DNA from: a candidate division TA06 bacterium SM23_40
GTDB lineage: Bacteria; LJUI01; SM1-40
Assembly: GCA_001303705.1 (NCBI GenBank)
Contig: LJUI01000013.1
Location: forward strand, 1 to 29,112
DNA: 29,112 nucleotides
Direction of reading: 5' to 3'
In this document: positions 15,385-23,261 of the stretch, piece after piece
Position numbering within the stretch: position 1 is the stretch's first letter
Layout of the letters: every line of letters begins with the position of its first letter
Notes under the pieces: model-generated
Databases searched by the model: none
What the model was told of the DNA's origin: nothing
What the model saw: only the letters and a program-made list of their open reading frames with translations
Position numbers and translations under genes: made by a program

Positions 15385-17937
15385 ATGAAGGGTTCGGTAC
15401 TCGTCATTGGAGCCGGAATCAGCGGGATGCGGGCCACGGCAGAGCTCGTTCAGGAGGGGTTCAAGGTCTTTCTGCTCGAGCAGAGGCCCACGATCGGCGG
15501 CACCATGGCCCAGTTGGACAAGATGTACCCGACGAACGAGTGCGCTACCTGCACTCTGCTGCCTAAGATGCTCGAGCTGACCAGCAATGAGAACGTCACC
15601 CTCCTGGCTTTTTCGGAACTGAAGGAGGTCACGGGTGCTGACGGCGGGTTCAAGGTACGTTTAGAGAAGAAGGTCCGCTATGTCGATCCCACCAAATGCA
15701 ATGCATGCACCGAGTGCTTCCCGGTCTGTCCGGTGGGCGCAGTGCCCATGGAATTCAACTTCGGCCGCGGCGCGAGCAAGGCGATCAGATTCTGGTCCCC
15801 CTTCCCGCCACGAAAGGCGCTGATCGACCCCGAGGCGTGCACCTACATCAGGGAGGGAAAGTGCGGAGAAGGCACCGAGCCCCTCTGCGCCGAGGCGTGT
15901 GAACCCGATGCCATCGACTTCTCTCAGAAACCAGCAGAGGTGGAGATCGAGGTGGGCTCTATCATCCTGGCTGCCGGGGCAAAGGAAGAGCGAGGTGAGC
16001 CCCTGGCGCGGCTCGGACACGGAAGGCTGGACAACGTGCTCACCTCCCTCGAATACGAACGGCTCCTCTCGGGGTTGGGGCCCACCGGCGGCGTGGTGAA
16101 GCGTGACGATGAGACCGTTCCCCACCGAGTTGCCTGGATCGTAACAGAGGACTTCGACTCCGGCGGCCGGCCGCGCTCTCCTACCGCGTTCATGTCCGCC
16201 ACCTCCGAGGCCCTCGGCACCCTTGAGCGGGATGCCGGGGCCGAGGCAATCGTCATCTCGGGCGGCCCGAAGCTGGAGGGCAGGGGCTATGAGGCGTTCT
16301 GGAACGATGCCAGGGAGAGGGGAGTCCAGTTCACCACAGCCTCCGCCGCGGAGGTGACACAGGGACCCGATGGAGCCCTCGTCGTCTCCTGCCAGGGGGG
16401 CGACAGAGACGAGATCGAGGCCGACATGGTTGTTCTCTCTCCGCCCCTTGTCGCGTCCAAGAGCATGACGGACCTGGCCGAAAGACTCGGGATCGGGCTC
16501 GACGATCATGGGCTTCCTGCCACCCCGGACGCACACCCCCTCAAAACAACCCGAAAGGGCGTCTATCTCTGTGGGATCGCGCAGGGATCCAAGGGGATCC
16601 GCGAATCGGTGATCGATGCCTGTGCCGCCGCAGCGGCGTCCGCAGCCCGCCTCGCCGGGGTGCGGGGAACCGAGATCACCTCACCGAGCCCGCCCGAGCT
16701 CCTGCCGGTGACGGCAGACGACGAGGCGAAGACCGCTGTGATGATCTGCCGGTGCGGCGCGAATATCGCCGGCGTACTCGACATCCAGGAGCTGGCCGAC
16801 TACGTCGGCACTCTCCCCCATGTGGCCCGGGTGGAGATCACCCCGTTCGGGTGTGATGGCGTCAAGATCAAAGAGCTGCTCGGGTCTGGAGAGTACAATC
16901 GCCTGCTGGTGGGCGCCTGCTCCCCGAGAACGCATGAGCCACTCTTCCAGATGTACACGGAGGCGGGCGGCCTCAACCGCTACTTGATAGAGATCGTCAA
17001 CCTGCGCAACCAGTGTACCTGGGTTCATGCCCATGACAAGGAGGGAGTCGCCAGAAAGGCACGGACCCTCATGCGCATGGGGGCGGCCAGAGTAGCGCTC
17101 CAGGAGCCGCTTACCGGACTCTCCATCCCGGTCACTCAGAGCTGCCTGGTCATCGGCGGCACTCCGGCCGGCATTGCCTGCGCCGCAGAACTGGGAGAGA
17201 TGGGCTACGCCACCTATCTGGCTATCGCGGAAGACGAACCCGGCGCGGGCCTGGATGCGAATGCCACGCGACTTCTGGCACCTCACCTGGAGTCCATGCG
17301 GGAGTCGGGTAACGTTACGGTCTACCCTCGGGCGACGATAGGACAGGTACAGGGTTTCGTCGGGAACTACACCGCAGAGGTAGTGACCGAAGGAGGCTCG
17401 AATCAGGTTGAGGTGGGGACGATCGTGATCGCGACGCGCGATAAGATGGGACGGCCGGGTGGAGAGGAGGACTACGAACATGCCCTGTATCTCACGCGGG
17501 ATGACGACGGCTTCTTCGTCGGCGCTCTGGGCAATCTGAATCCGCTCGACTTCAACACCGACGGAGTGTTCATGTGTGGCTCTGCCCGGGACGACACGTC
17601 TGCAGCATGGTCGATGGTGAGCGGCGAGGCTGCCGCCTCGCGGGCAGCAGCCATCATATCTCACGGCGAGATGGCTGAGTCACCCGTGGTCTCTTGCGTC
17701 GTCGACGAAAACTGCGACGGCTGCGCATACTGCATCGAGCCCTGCCCGGCTCATGCCATAACCCTGATCGAGTACATGAAGGGAAAGGAGATAAAGAAGA
17801 CCGTGGAGGCGAACGAGGCACTCTGCAAGGGCTGTGGGTCATGCATGGCGACTTGCCCCAAGGAGGGGATCTTTGTACACCACTTCAGACCCGATCACCT
17901 GCGGGCAATGGTTGATGCCCTTCTGGAGGTTGCGTAG
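15385..17937 (+). CDS. hdrA: HdrA-like FAD/iron-sulfur protein (heterodisulfide reductase subunit A family)
   Basis: An 850-residue flavin- and Fe-S-containing electron-transfer protein. Order: FAD Rossmann motif VIGAGISG (7-14); NECATCTLLPKM (Cys53, Cys56) of the HdrA-specific cluster; ferredoxin motif CNACTECFPVCP (Cys105-115); an irregular Cys set (152, 160, 168, 172); an insertion domain with ICRCGANIAG and GACSPRTHEP; a second, degenerate dinucleotide motif (VIGGTPAGIACA, about 594); and two C-terminal [4Fe-4S] motifs, CDGCAYCIEPCP (777-787) and CKGCGSCMATCP (814-824). In methanogens and sulfate reducers HdrA bifurcates electrons among ferredoxin, a disulfide and H2, formate or NADH. The stop codon abuts the ATG of mvhD. 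No HdrB or HdrC gene is in the window, so the terminal acceptor is unknown. Confidence 0.9.
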   Translation: MKGSVLVIGAGISGMRATAELVQEGFKVFLLEQRPTIGGTMAQLDKMYPTNECATCTLLPKMLELTSNENVTLLAFSELKEVTGADGGFKVRLEKKVRYVDPTKCNACTECFPVCPVGAVPMEFNFGRGASKAIRFWSPFPPRKALIDPEACTYIREGKCGEGTEPLCAEACEPDAIDFSQKPAEVEIEVGSIILAAGAKEERGEPLARLGHGRLDNVLTSLEYERLLSGLGPTGGVVKRDDETVPHRVAWIVTEDFDSGGRPRSPTAFMSATSEALGTLERDAGAEAIVISGGPKLEGRGYEAFWNDARERGVQFTTASAAEVTQGPDGALVVSCQGGDRDEIEADMVVLSPPLVASKSMTDLAERLGIGLDDHGLPATPDAHPLKTTRKGVYLCGIAQGSKGIRESVIDACAAAAASAARLAGVRGTEITSPSPPELLPVTADDEAKTAVMICRCGANIAGVLDIQELADYVGTLPHVARVEITPFGCDGVKIKELLGSGEYNRLLVGACSPRTHEPLFQMYTEAGGLNRYLIEIVNLRNQCTWVHAHDKEGVARKARTLMRMGAARVALQEPLTGLSIPVTQSCLVIGGTPAGIACAAELGEMGYATYLAIAEDEPGAGLDANATRLLAPHLESMRESGNVTVYPRATIGQVQGFVGNYTAEVVTEGGSNQVEVGTIVIATRDKMGRPGGEEDYEHALYLTRDDDGFFVGALGNLNPLDFNTDGVFMCGSARDDTSAAWSMVSGEAAASRAAAIISHGEMAESPVVSCVVDENCDGCAYCIEPCPAHAITLIEYMKGKEIKKTVEANEALCKGCGSCMATCPKEGIFVHHFRPDHLRAMVDALLEVA

Positions 17938-18351
17938 ATGAACGAAACATACGAACCAGTCGTAGTCACCTTCTGCTGTAATTGGTGCTCATATGCGGGC
18001 GCGGATGCAGCCGGTACCGCTAAAGTGCAATACCCCTCCAACGTCCACATCGTCCGGGTGATGTGCAGCGGGATGCTCCATCCCAACATCGTCATCGATG
18101 CCCTGAGCAAGGGAGCCGACGGCGTCCTGGTCTGCGGCTGTCATCCAGGGGATTGCCACTATCAGGAGGGAAACTTGAAGGCAGAGAAACGGGGCGAGGC
18201 AATAGGCCTGATCCTGGAAGATCTCGGGCTCGAGCCGGAACGCTTCCGCCTCGAGTGGGTCTCTGCCTCGGAAGGAACGCGGTTCGCCCGGATCGCTACC
18301 GAGATGGTCGAGACCCTGCGGGAGCTCGGCCCGAATCCGTTCAGGTCCTGA
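17938..18351 (+). CDS. mvhD: MvhD/FlxD-like [2Fe-2S] hydrogenase delta subunit
   Basis: A 137-residue iron-sulfur protein of the MvhD/FrhD family that passes electrons between HdrA and a hydrogenase, formate dehydrogenase or flavin oxidoreductase. The family Cys pattern is complete: TFCCNWCSYAGAD (Cys13, 14, 17), VMCSGM (Cys43), and VCGCHPGDCHYQEGN (Cys66, 68, 73). The ATG follows the hdrA stop with no gap, so the two are surely co-expressed. It is a stand-alone version, not fused to HdrA as in some lineages. It is followed by a hairpin at 18361-18396. Confidence 0.93.
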   Translation: MNETYEPVVVTFCCNWCSYAGADAAGTAKVQYPSNVHIVRVMCSGMLHPNIVIDALSKGADGVLVCGCHPGDCHYQEGNLKAEKRGEAIGLILEDLGLEPERFRLEWVSASEGTRFARIATEMVETLRELGPNPFRS

Positions 18352-18360
18352 TGGGATCCC

Positions 18361-18396
18361 GGCAAACGGAGGATGTCCTGGCTTCTCCTCCTTGCC
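18361..18396. terminator. Hairpin between convergent mvhD and phosphodiesterase genes
   Basis: GGCAA-ac-GGAGGA pairs with TCCTCC-TTGCC (11 bp with a 2-base bulge) about 10 bases after the mvhD stop. No clear T tract follows. An alternative stem CTTCTCC / GGAGAAG overlaps it. Confidence 0.45.
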
Positions 18397-18440
18397 GTCG
18401 GAAGGTGGGAGAAGAAGTCCGGCCCGGCGGAGATCTCGCT

Positions 18441-18992
18441 TCACTCAGTTTCACCCGACCGTTCAAGTCTCCCCGAGGCTATCTCGCGTCCCGTTTTCAG
18501 CTCGAGTATACGAGTATTCATGATCCTGCCGGAGATGTCGAGAAGGGCGTAGCTCGCCGGCGCGCCCTTCTTATCCTTCCGGCGCAGATGTCCCGGATTA
18601 AGCCACATCACCCTCTCCTCCTGCTCCAGACGCGGCAGATGGGTGTGCCCGTAGGCAATGACGTCGACAAGGCCTGTCTGGGCGAGTATGACCGGGTCCG
18701 GATCGCCGGGCAGATCGTTCTCGTGCGACTCGGGCGAATGAGTGAGCAGAATGCGGATGTCGTCGAACTGACGCACGATGCGATTTTCGATCTGGCTATC
18801 TCTGTAGTACGAACTGTACACGCCTGGCACACGCACTACCTCTGCTCCTCGGTCGAACAGCTCTTCGGCATCCTCATAGTCGTCGCCCAGATGTATGATG
18901 ACATCTACCCGATGGTCTTCCACCAGCTCTCGTGCCGCATCGCGCAGCAGCCGGACATCCCCATGACTATCGCTCACAACACCGATCCGCAT
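18441..18992 (-). CDS. YfcE/MJ0936-type metallophosphoesterase
   Basis: A 183-residue calcineurin-like phosphoesterase. Metal-binding motifs are DSHGD (about 8-12), HLGDDY (about 34-39), LTHSPESHE and GHTHLP. The normal GNxD/E motif after the second strand is replaced by VPGVYSSYYRD, so the Asn that normally binds metal is missing or shifted. Related small proteins hydrolyse phosphodiesters such as bis-pNPP or cyclic nucleotides; the natural substrate is unknown. The ATG at 18992 has GGAGGG 10 bases upstream. It is convergent with mvhD and shows no operon partner. Confidence 0.85.
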   Translation of the reverse strand: MRIGVVSDSHGDVRLLRDAARELVEDHRVDVIIHLGDDYEDAEELFDRGAEVVRVPGVYSSYYRDSQIENRIVRQFDDIRILLTHSPESHENDLPGDPDPVILAQTGLVDVIAYGHTHLPRLEQEERVMWLNPGHLRRKDKKGAPASYALLDISGRIMNTRILELKTGREIASGRLERSGETE

Positions 18993-19195
18993 CTTCGATA
19001 TCCCTCCAGTCCAGAATTTGCAGCCCCTCGCCCCTCTTCAGCTGCTTCAGGAGTCAGCACAGATCTCTTCTCGGGTGATAGCCTGCCCGGGGGACCGCAG
19101 CGAGGATAGACTGCGAGCGCCGGTTATCCAGTAGAGATCCAGGCACAGCCTGGACCCGACGGGAACCGAGAGATATCGTACCCGACCCCCGAGCC

Positions 19196-19483
19196 TCACT
19201 TGGAGACTGTCATCTTCACGACGTTTCCTGACGAATCGACCGTCGCCCTCACGACTCGCGGCATACTCGACCCATCCTCCGTCGTCAGACTGCACGTGAA
19301 CGTCAAAGTGTGCAGGTCGCGCGCGGGCCGGCCGGGAGGCGCAGCGCCCAGCTTCCTTACGAGGCGCGGATCGACCCCGGATGGACAGGGCGCTACATCG
19401 GGCTCGACACCGGCCATCTCAGGGAACTCCTCCGCGACCTGTCGCTTCACCGCCTCAATTATCTCGCGACTCAGTTCTGACAT
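19196..19483 (-). CDS. Small uncharacterised protein
   Basis: A 95-residue protein beginning MSELSREIIEAVKRQVAEEFPEM, an amphipathic helix, then a Pro-rich middle with one Cys, a charged linker, and a beta-strand-like C-terminus (LTFTCSLTTEDGSSMPRVVRATVDS). I know no family. The ATG at 19483 has GGGGAG 11 bases upstream; the frame is open for 13 more codons. Amino-acid composition looks like a real protein. It lies 190 bases downstream of the cysteine peptidase gene on the same strand and could belong to that module. Confidence 0.5.
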   Translation of the reverse strand: MSELSREIIEAVKRQVAEEFPEMAGVEPDVAPCPSGVDPRLVRKLGAAPPGRPARDLHTLTFTCSLTTEDGSSMPRVVRATVDSSGNVVKMTVSK

Positions 19484-19672
19484 GGATCGTACGACTCCCC
19501 TGCGATCGAACAGCCCGGGCACCGTCTACCACGGTTCCCGGCAGTTCTCATGTGGTCGACTCTTCTCGCTCTTCACCCCTCCATCGCCGCGTGCCCCAGT
19601 CAGATCCTCCGCACCTCCCGAGAGACCCGATCATCTCTCACCGTTCTACGGCATTCCGATCCATCCGACCGA

Positions 19673-20809
19673 TCAGTCCGATGACACGACGAAGATCGGA
19701 TCAGCGAATAGTACGAACTCCAGAAGCGTTTTTCTGTCGTCCGCGTCGAGGAAACCCTGCCGCTCAAGCATCGTCTCTGCGAACTCCACCTTCGCCCGCA
19801 GAAACGCCTGACCGAGCGACATCCCGGCCGAGGCCCAGCGCAGGAAGCCTGCCACCAGAAGATCGGCCTCGGACGGAGGCGGCCTGGCGGGACCGTATGA
19901 CGTGGCGGTCGATCCGACGAAGCCGCGCGCACCGGCGTCCAGGAATGCAAGAGCGAGCGAGGTGGCGTGGTCTTCGCCGACTACATTCGCTCCGTAGCAG
20001 GCCTCGGAGGCGATGACCGCCCCCGATGCACGCCCTATCTGCGTGGGATCGATCAGGCAGGGATACGCCGGATACTCCGGAGGATCATCGGGGGCCGCCT
20101 GCCCATACCACCCCGGCCGGTCGGGAAGACCGTGCAGATTGAAGTACAGCCAGCGCCTGGCTGCAAGCCAGGTAGGAGAAAAGTTCTCCCGTGTGAGCGG
20201 CGGAGAGATCCGCAAATCGTCCGGCTCACCGATGACGCTGAACACTACCCTCGATGAATCCTTCCATACGCTCGCAGAGCAGCCGAACGCCTCGGCGCGG
20301 TCTGTCGACGCAGGACATCGGGTCTCGACCGGACCGAGAGATTGTTCGATCACTGCAAGCCAGCGTCGAGGATCGCCCGCTCCTGAGCCTGAGAGCACTC
20401 CATCGGGGAGACGTCCCAGAGACCTTTCCGGAACGAGGAACTCGTCGTCACGAGATGCATACGGATTGTCGGAGAGGACGATCTCGTCGCCATCGAGGGT
20501 CGGGTTCGGCAATCGATAGAAGGGGACGATGTCATCTCCGCCCAGGATGCAGTAATGTACGGGAAGTTCGCCGCGCCGATCGAGCGAGGCATCGAGGCGG
20601 TCGAGCAGGCGCTTGATAGCCTCGGGTTCGATGCTACGAACCGGGGCCACTCCCAGCGGACGGACGTACCGTTCGTCGTCGATGAACAGAAGCTGCCTTT
20701 CCGGGCCCCCGCCAGCGCCGCGCCCGAGGATTCGCTCCAACGCGCCGATTACCCCCTCCCCGTATTTTGCAACCAGATTCGATCGCGCCGTGAGTACCAG
20801 TTCCTGCAT
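19673..20809 (-). CDS. Gingipain-like (C25/caspase-fold) cysteine peptidase, cytoplasmic
   Basis: A 378-residue protein with the features of clan CD peptidases of the C25 type. The N-terminal half has ILGGDDIVPFYRLPNP and SDNPYASRDD, the usual family lead-in. The catalytic pair is LYFNLHGL (His226) followed by GWYG, and VIASEACYG (Cys271). The C-terminus has the fold motif GARGFVGSTATSYG and a helix with SLGQAFLRAK. Unlike gingipains it has no signal peptide, propeptide or adhesin domains, so it probably acts inside the cell. The ATG at 20809 follows a weak GGAAG; a GTG one codon earlier is an alternative. It starts 34 bases after the broken HEPN gene, in a likely operon with that toxin/antitoxin pair. 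Confidence 0.75.
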   Translation of the reverse strand: MQELVLTARSNLVAKYGEGVIGALERILGRGAGGGPERQLLFIDDERYVRPLGVAPVRSIEPEAIKRLLDRLDASLDRRGELPVHYCILGGDDIVPFYRLPNPTLDGDEIVLSDNPYASRDDEFLVPERSLGRLPDGVLSGSGAGDPRRWLAVIEQSLGPVETRCPASTDRAEAFGCSASVWKDSSRVVFSVIGEPDDLRISPPLTRENFSPTWLAARRWLYFNLHGLPDRPGWYGQAAPDDPPEYPAYPCLIDPTQIGRASGAVIASEACYGANVVGEDHATSLALAFLDAGARGFVGSTATSYGPARPPPSEADLLVAGFLRWASAGMSLGQAFLRAKVEFAETMLERQGFLDADDRKTLLEFVLFADPIFVVSSD

Positions 20810-20843
20810 CACTCAGCTTCCAGAAGTGAACTCACGATCTTCT

Positions 20844-21259
20844 TCATCTCAGAATCTCAGACGAGAACTCTATCGCCAGGCTGATGCTATCTGTCGCTTC
20901 CTGTTCAGAGACCAGGCCGGCTACCTCGTACACTGCCCGGTGACGTCGCCTCCGAATCCGATCGAGGCGCTTGAGACGACTCTTCCACGCCTCGCCCAGA
21001 ACGCTCTGTGCAAACATGATAGCGGTCTTGTGCCTCTCAGGGCCTCTCGTTCGATATCCGTGCACTTGCATGAGAGCAAGGCACGATTGAAGCATCGAAT
21101 TATACGCTAGATTATGAGCCCAATCGAGATCGTGTGCGGTCAGGACCTGAGCAATCTTCAAGTCTCTCTCTCGACAATAGAGAGAAGACTGTCTATCTCG
21201 CCAGGAATGACCGGCACCTTCTCAATGAGGTGTTTCCTTTCGAGTTCTTCAGAGGGCAT
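20844..21259 (-). pseudogene. HEPN-domain toxin-like gene, frameshifted in a GA tract
   Basis: Two frames together encode one HEPN protein of about 137 residues. The first runs from ATG 21259 (MPSEELERKH... LLSIVERET) and stops. Removing one GA from the (GA)5 tract at 21163-21172 would read VERDLKIAQ and continue into AHDLDWAHNLAYNSMLQSCL and the HEPN RNase motif RIRRRRHRAVYEV, ending at 20844. The second half alone (from an ATT-adjacent start near 21161) would lack the first helix. HEPN proteins are RNases or AMPylation targets neutralised by a nucleotidyltransferase partner, here the gene just upstream, which overlaps this one by 11 bases. The break may be natural decay, a phase-variable switch or a sequencing error. 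Confidence 0.75.
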
Positions 21260-21821
21260 CTTCAGATCCAATGAGATAAATCTTTGGCTGGGCCCGTATC
21301 TGGCGAACGAAGGAAGTCCCTTGCTTCTGTTCCCATTCTTCGGGAGTGAAGACCGTACAGTTTATTTCTCGTCTGAGGCTTTCCTCGGCCTCATCGATTG
21401 CCCGGCTGAGCTCATCCAGATCCAGTCTCCCGATGATCATAATGTCGATGTCAGACCCGATCTCTTCGTTGCCCTTGGCCACCGAACCATAGATGAAGCA
21501 GATCTGGACATCTTTTACGCTAGACATGCGCTGTCTGAGGAAGTCTCCTATGCCCACGGTTTTGAGGAATATCGCCTTCAAATCGGGATAGATCGGGCAG
21601 TCCTGGTCAATACGATAGTACCTGACATTAGCCTCCTTAGAGCTCGTGAGCAGACCGATCCTCTCCAGGTTCTCGAGCTCCCTCTGCAGACTGGAAGGTC
21701 GCTTACCGAGTTCCTTCGCCAACCCATGGAGGTAGAATCCCTCTGTGGGATGACTCAGGAAGAGAGCGAGAAGCTCGGCCCGCACCGTTGACGAGAAAAG
21801 GCGATTCAAGTGACCTTTCAC
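21249..21821 (-). CDS. HTH-nucleotidyltransferase (MNT-type antitoxin/regulator)
   Basis: A 190-residue fusion. Residues 1-75 form a winged helix-turn-helix (TVRAELLALFLSHPTEGFYLHGLAKELG... SSLQRELENLERIGLL), and 100-185 a minimal nucleotidyltransferase with the signature YGSVAKGNEEIGSDIDIMII (Gly112-Ser113; metal ligands Asp124 and Asp126). MNT proteins of this type pair with HEPN toxins and inactivate them, by AMPylation in characterised cases. The fused HTH suggests autoregulation through the large palindrome at 21857-21894. The start is a GTG at 21821 with AGGTGAT 7 bases upstream. Its 3' end overlaps the HEPN gene by 11 bases. Confidence 0.85.
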   Translation of the reverse strand: MKGHLNRLFSSTVRAELLALFLSHPTEGFYLHGLAKELGKRPSSLQRELENLERIGLLTSSKEANVRYYRIDQDCPIYPDLKAIFLKTVGIGDFLRQRMSSVKDVQICFIYGSVAKGNEEIGSDIDIMIIGRLDLDELSRAIDEAEESLRREINCTVFTPEEWEQKQGTSFVRQIRAQPKIYLIGSEDAL

Positions 21822-21856
21822 GGATTATCACCTACCTTAGACCGTCAGGCAGAATC

Positions 21857-21894
21857 GTACGTGATATGCGTATAATTATACGCAGTTTACGTAC
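21857..21894. promoter_or_regulatory. 38-bp symmetric operator upstream of the MNT-HEPN module
   Basis: An uninterrupted 18-bp palindrome TGCGTATAATTATACGCA (21867-21884) is flanked at equal distance by GTACGT (21857-21862) and ACGTAC (21889-21894), all sharing the same centre. TATAAT within it could be the -10 of the module. The MNT GTG is 36 bases downstream. Likely the target of the HTH-MNT protein. Confidence 0.7.
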
Positions 21895-21957
21895 AAAATT
21901 GCATCGCTCGCACACAATGTCAAGGAAAATGAGATGATTCCAGAGCTGCGGGCTCGC

Positions 21958-22434
21958 CTACTTGCGGCAGATCACGTGGAGGCAGAAGGGATCACCTCTG
22001 GGGATGGAGCGCTCGATGAAATAGTCGAGGTCCTCGTTCAGCCCGCGAACGAGGGCTTCCTCCATCGTCGTATGGGCCTCGCATATCTCGGGGCTGGTGA
22101 ACGGGTAGGGACAGGCAGTGGCCTTGATGGCGATTCGATCCTCATCAAACTCCGTCACTTCGCCTTCGACGAGAACATTGTTGAACACCCTGACGACGAA
22201 GTGTCCTACGTCGGCGATCTCCATCTTCCCTTCTCGATCCCGCACGCGCCGGGCGATCGACTCGCCATAGTCCCGGCTCACATCTCTGATAAGCTCCAGC
22301 CCCTCGTCGCCGAACTTCTCGACGATGGCCTCGTACAGAATACGTATGCGGGTCGCCAGCCCCCTGACAACCTGGCGATTGCGCACCTCCAGAGGGACTT
22401 CCTCAGTCTCCATCGACGGCGGATACCGAATCAT
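21958..22434 (-). CDS. ATC-hydrolase-family protein
   Basis: A 158-residue protein resembling the L-2-amino-thiazoline-4-carboxylate hydrolase family (PF14196): the C-terminal half has ATACPYPFTSPEICEAH (Cys108, Cys118, His121), GLNEDLDYF and a terminal RGDPFCLHVI (Cys151), the usual order in that family. In Pseudomonas the namesake opens a thiazoline ring in L-cysteine production, but most relatives are uncharacterised and occur in anaerobes. The conserved Cys/His set would also suit a metal or Fe-S site. The ATG at 22434 follows GGGGG by about 6 bases. It is the last gene of the long minus-strand metal/Fe-S run. Confidence 0.7.
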   Translation of the reverse strand: MIRYPPSMETEEVPLEVRNRQVVRGLATRIRILYEAIVEKFGDEGLELIRDVSRDYGESIARRVRDREGKMEIADVGHFVVRVFNNVLVEGEVTEFDEDRIAIKATACPYPFTSPEICEAHTTMEEALVRGLNEDLDYFIERSIPRGDPFCLHVICRK

Positions 22435-22503
22435 GCGATTCCCCCTTCGTCGATCTCGTGCGCCACAGCATCCCGCGTCGGTCCAGACGGAGCGGCAGAG
22501 CGC

Positions 22504-22965
22504 CTATACCGCCGCGTGCGGGTCGTTGGCAAGCCGGATGTCCGCCTCGATACGCACCTCGGGTCTCACAGACAGGGTTACCATACAGAGTGATCGGGCC
22601 CTCTCGAGCGCCTGGCGAGCTTCTTCTTGCGACCGCTCGTCCCTGACATAGATTCTCGGTCTCACCGTGACTGTCACGAACCGAAGCTCTCCGCCGACAA
22701 TCGTCGCCAGGGCATCGGCCTCACTTTCATAGGAGACGAGTTCGACCTTCTGCCGCTCAGCGAGCGACACGAAGGTCGTCATCACACAGACATTGATCGA
22801 CGAGACGAAGAGATCCTCGGGCGACCAGAACCCACCTTCGCCCCCAAACTCAGGCGGGCAGGCGACCTCCACATCGGCCTTGCCTGCGGCCGACATCGTC
22901 CCTCGATGCTCTCCGGTCCAGCGAACAGATGTCTCGTAGCGGTAACGCTTCGGCTTGAGCTCCAC
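22504..22965 (-). CDS. OsmC family protein
   Basis: A 153-residue OsmC/Ohr-superfamily protein. It contains FWSPEDLFVSSINVCVMTTF with Cys60 and ARSLCMVTLSV with Cys127, the two redox Cys of thiol-dependent peroxidases in this fold. The start is taken as the GTG at 22965 (AGGGAG about 5 bases upstream), which gives a normal OsmC N-terminus; the frame is open to 23046 but that would overlap the FmdB gene. Family members reduce organic hydroperoxides with dihydrolipoyl or other thiols. In this context a role in protecting sulfur or metal centres is plausible. Confidence 0.85.
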   Translation of the reverse strand: MELKPKRYRYETSVRWTGEHRGTMSAAGKADVEVACPPEFGGEGGFWSPEDLFVSSINVCVMTTFVSLAERQKVELVSYESEADALATIVGGELRFVTVTVRPRIYVRDERSQEEARQALERARSLCMVTLSVRPEVRIEADIRLANDPHAAV

Positions 22966-23017
22966 CGACTCCCTCCCTCGATCGTCCAGGAACCAGCTCG
23001 AGAGGGACGAACGTCCA

Positions 23018-23245
23018 TCAGCGGCCGCAGCACCGCTTCGGATCATCGCACGGGTTGGTGGTGCCGCAGCACGACTCCTGACTCTCCCCTTCAGCAGCCC
23101 TGACGAAGATGCCAGCCCCTCCGCTGATGAGACGTTCAGCCTTCGTCCCGCATCTCGGACAAGCTGCTCGTGGCTCGGAGGTCATCGCCTCGTACTTCTC
23201 GAATTTCTTCCCGCACTCAGGACATTGGTATTCATAGGTCGGCAT
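23018..23245 (-). CDS. FmdB-type zinc-ribbon protein with Cys-rich tail
   Basis: A 75-residue protein starting MPTYEYQCPECGKKFE, the standard FmdB/CxxC zinc-ribbon opening (Cys8, Cys11), with the second pair ACPRCG (Cys29, Cys32) and the GGAGIF stretch that closes the family domain. It then has a tail ESCCGTTNPCDDPKRCCGR with five Cys, which could bind metal. The ATG at 23245 has GAGGTG about 9 bases upstream; two further in-frame starts lie 3-4 codons earlier. It begins 16 bases after the DUF1847 gene. Confidence 0.85.
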   Translation of the reverse strand: MPTYEYQCPECGKKFEKYEAMTSEPRAACPRCGTKAERLISGGAGIFVRAAEGESQESCCGTTNPCDDPKRCCGR

Positions 23246-23261
23246 CGAGTACATCACCTCG

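Noticed and set aside
19047-19295. 82-codon minus-strand frame overlapping the small protein at 19196-19483
   Set aside because: It overlaps the better-supported gene in another frame, has no ribosome site of note and resembles no family.
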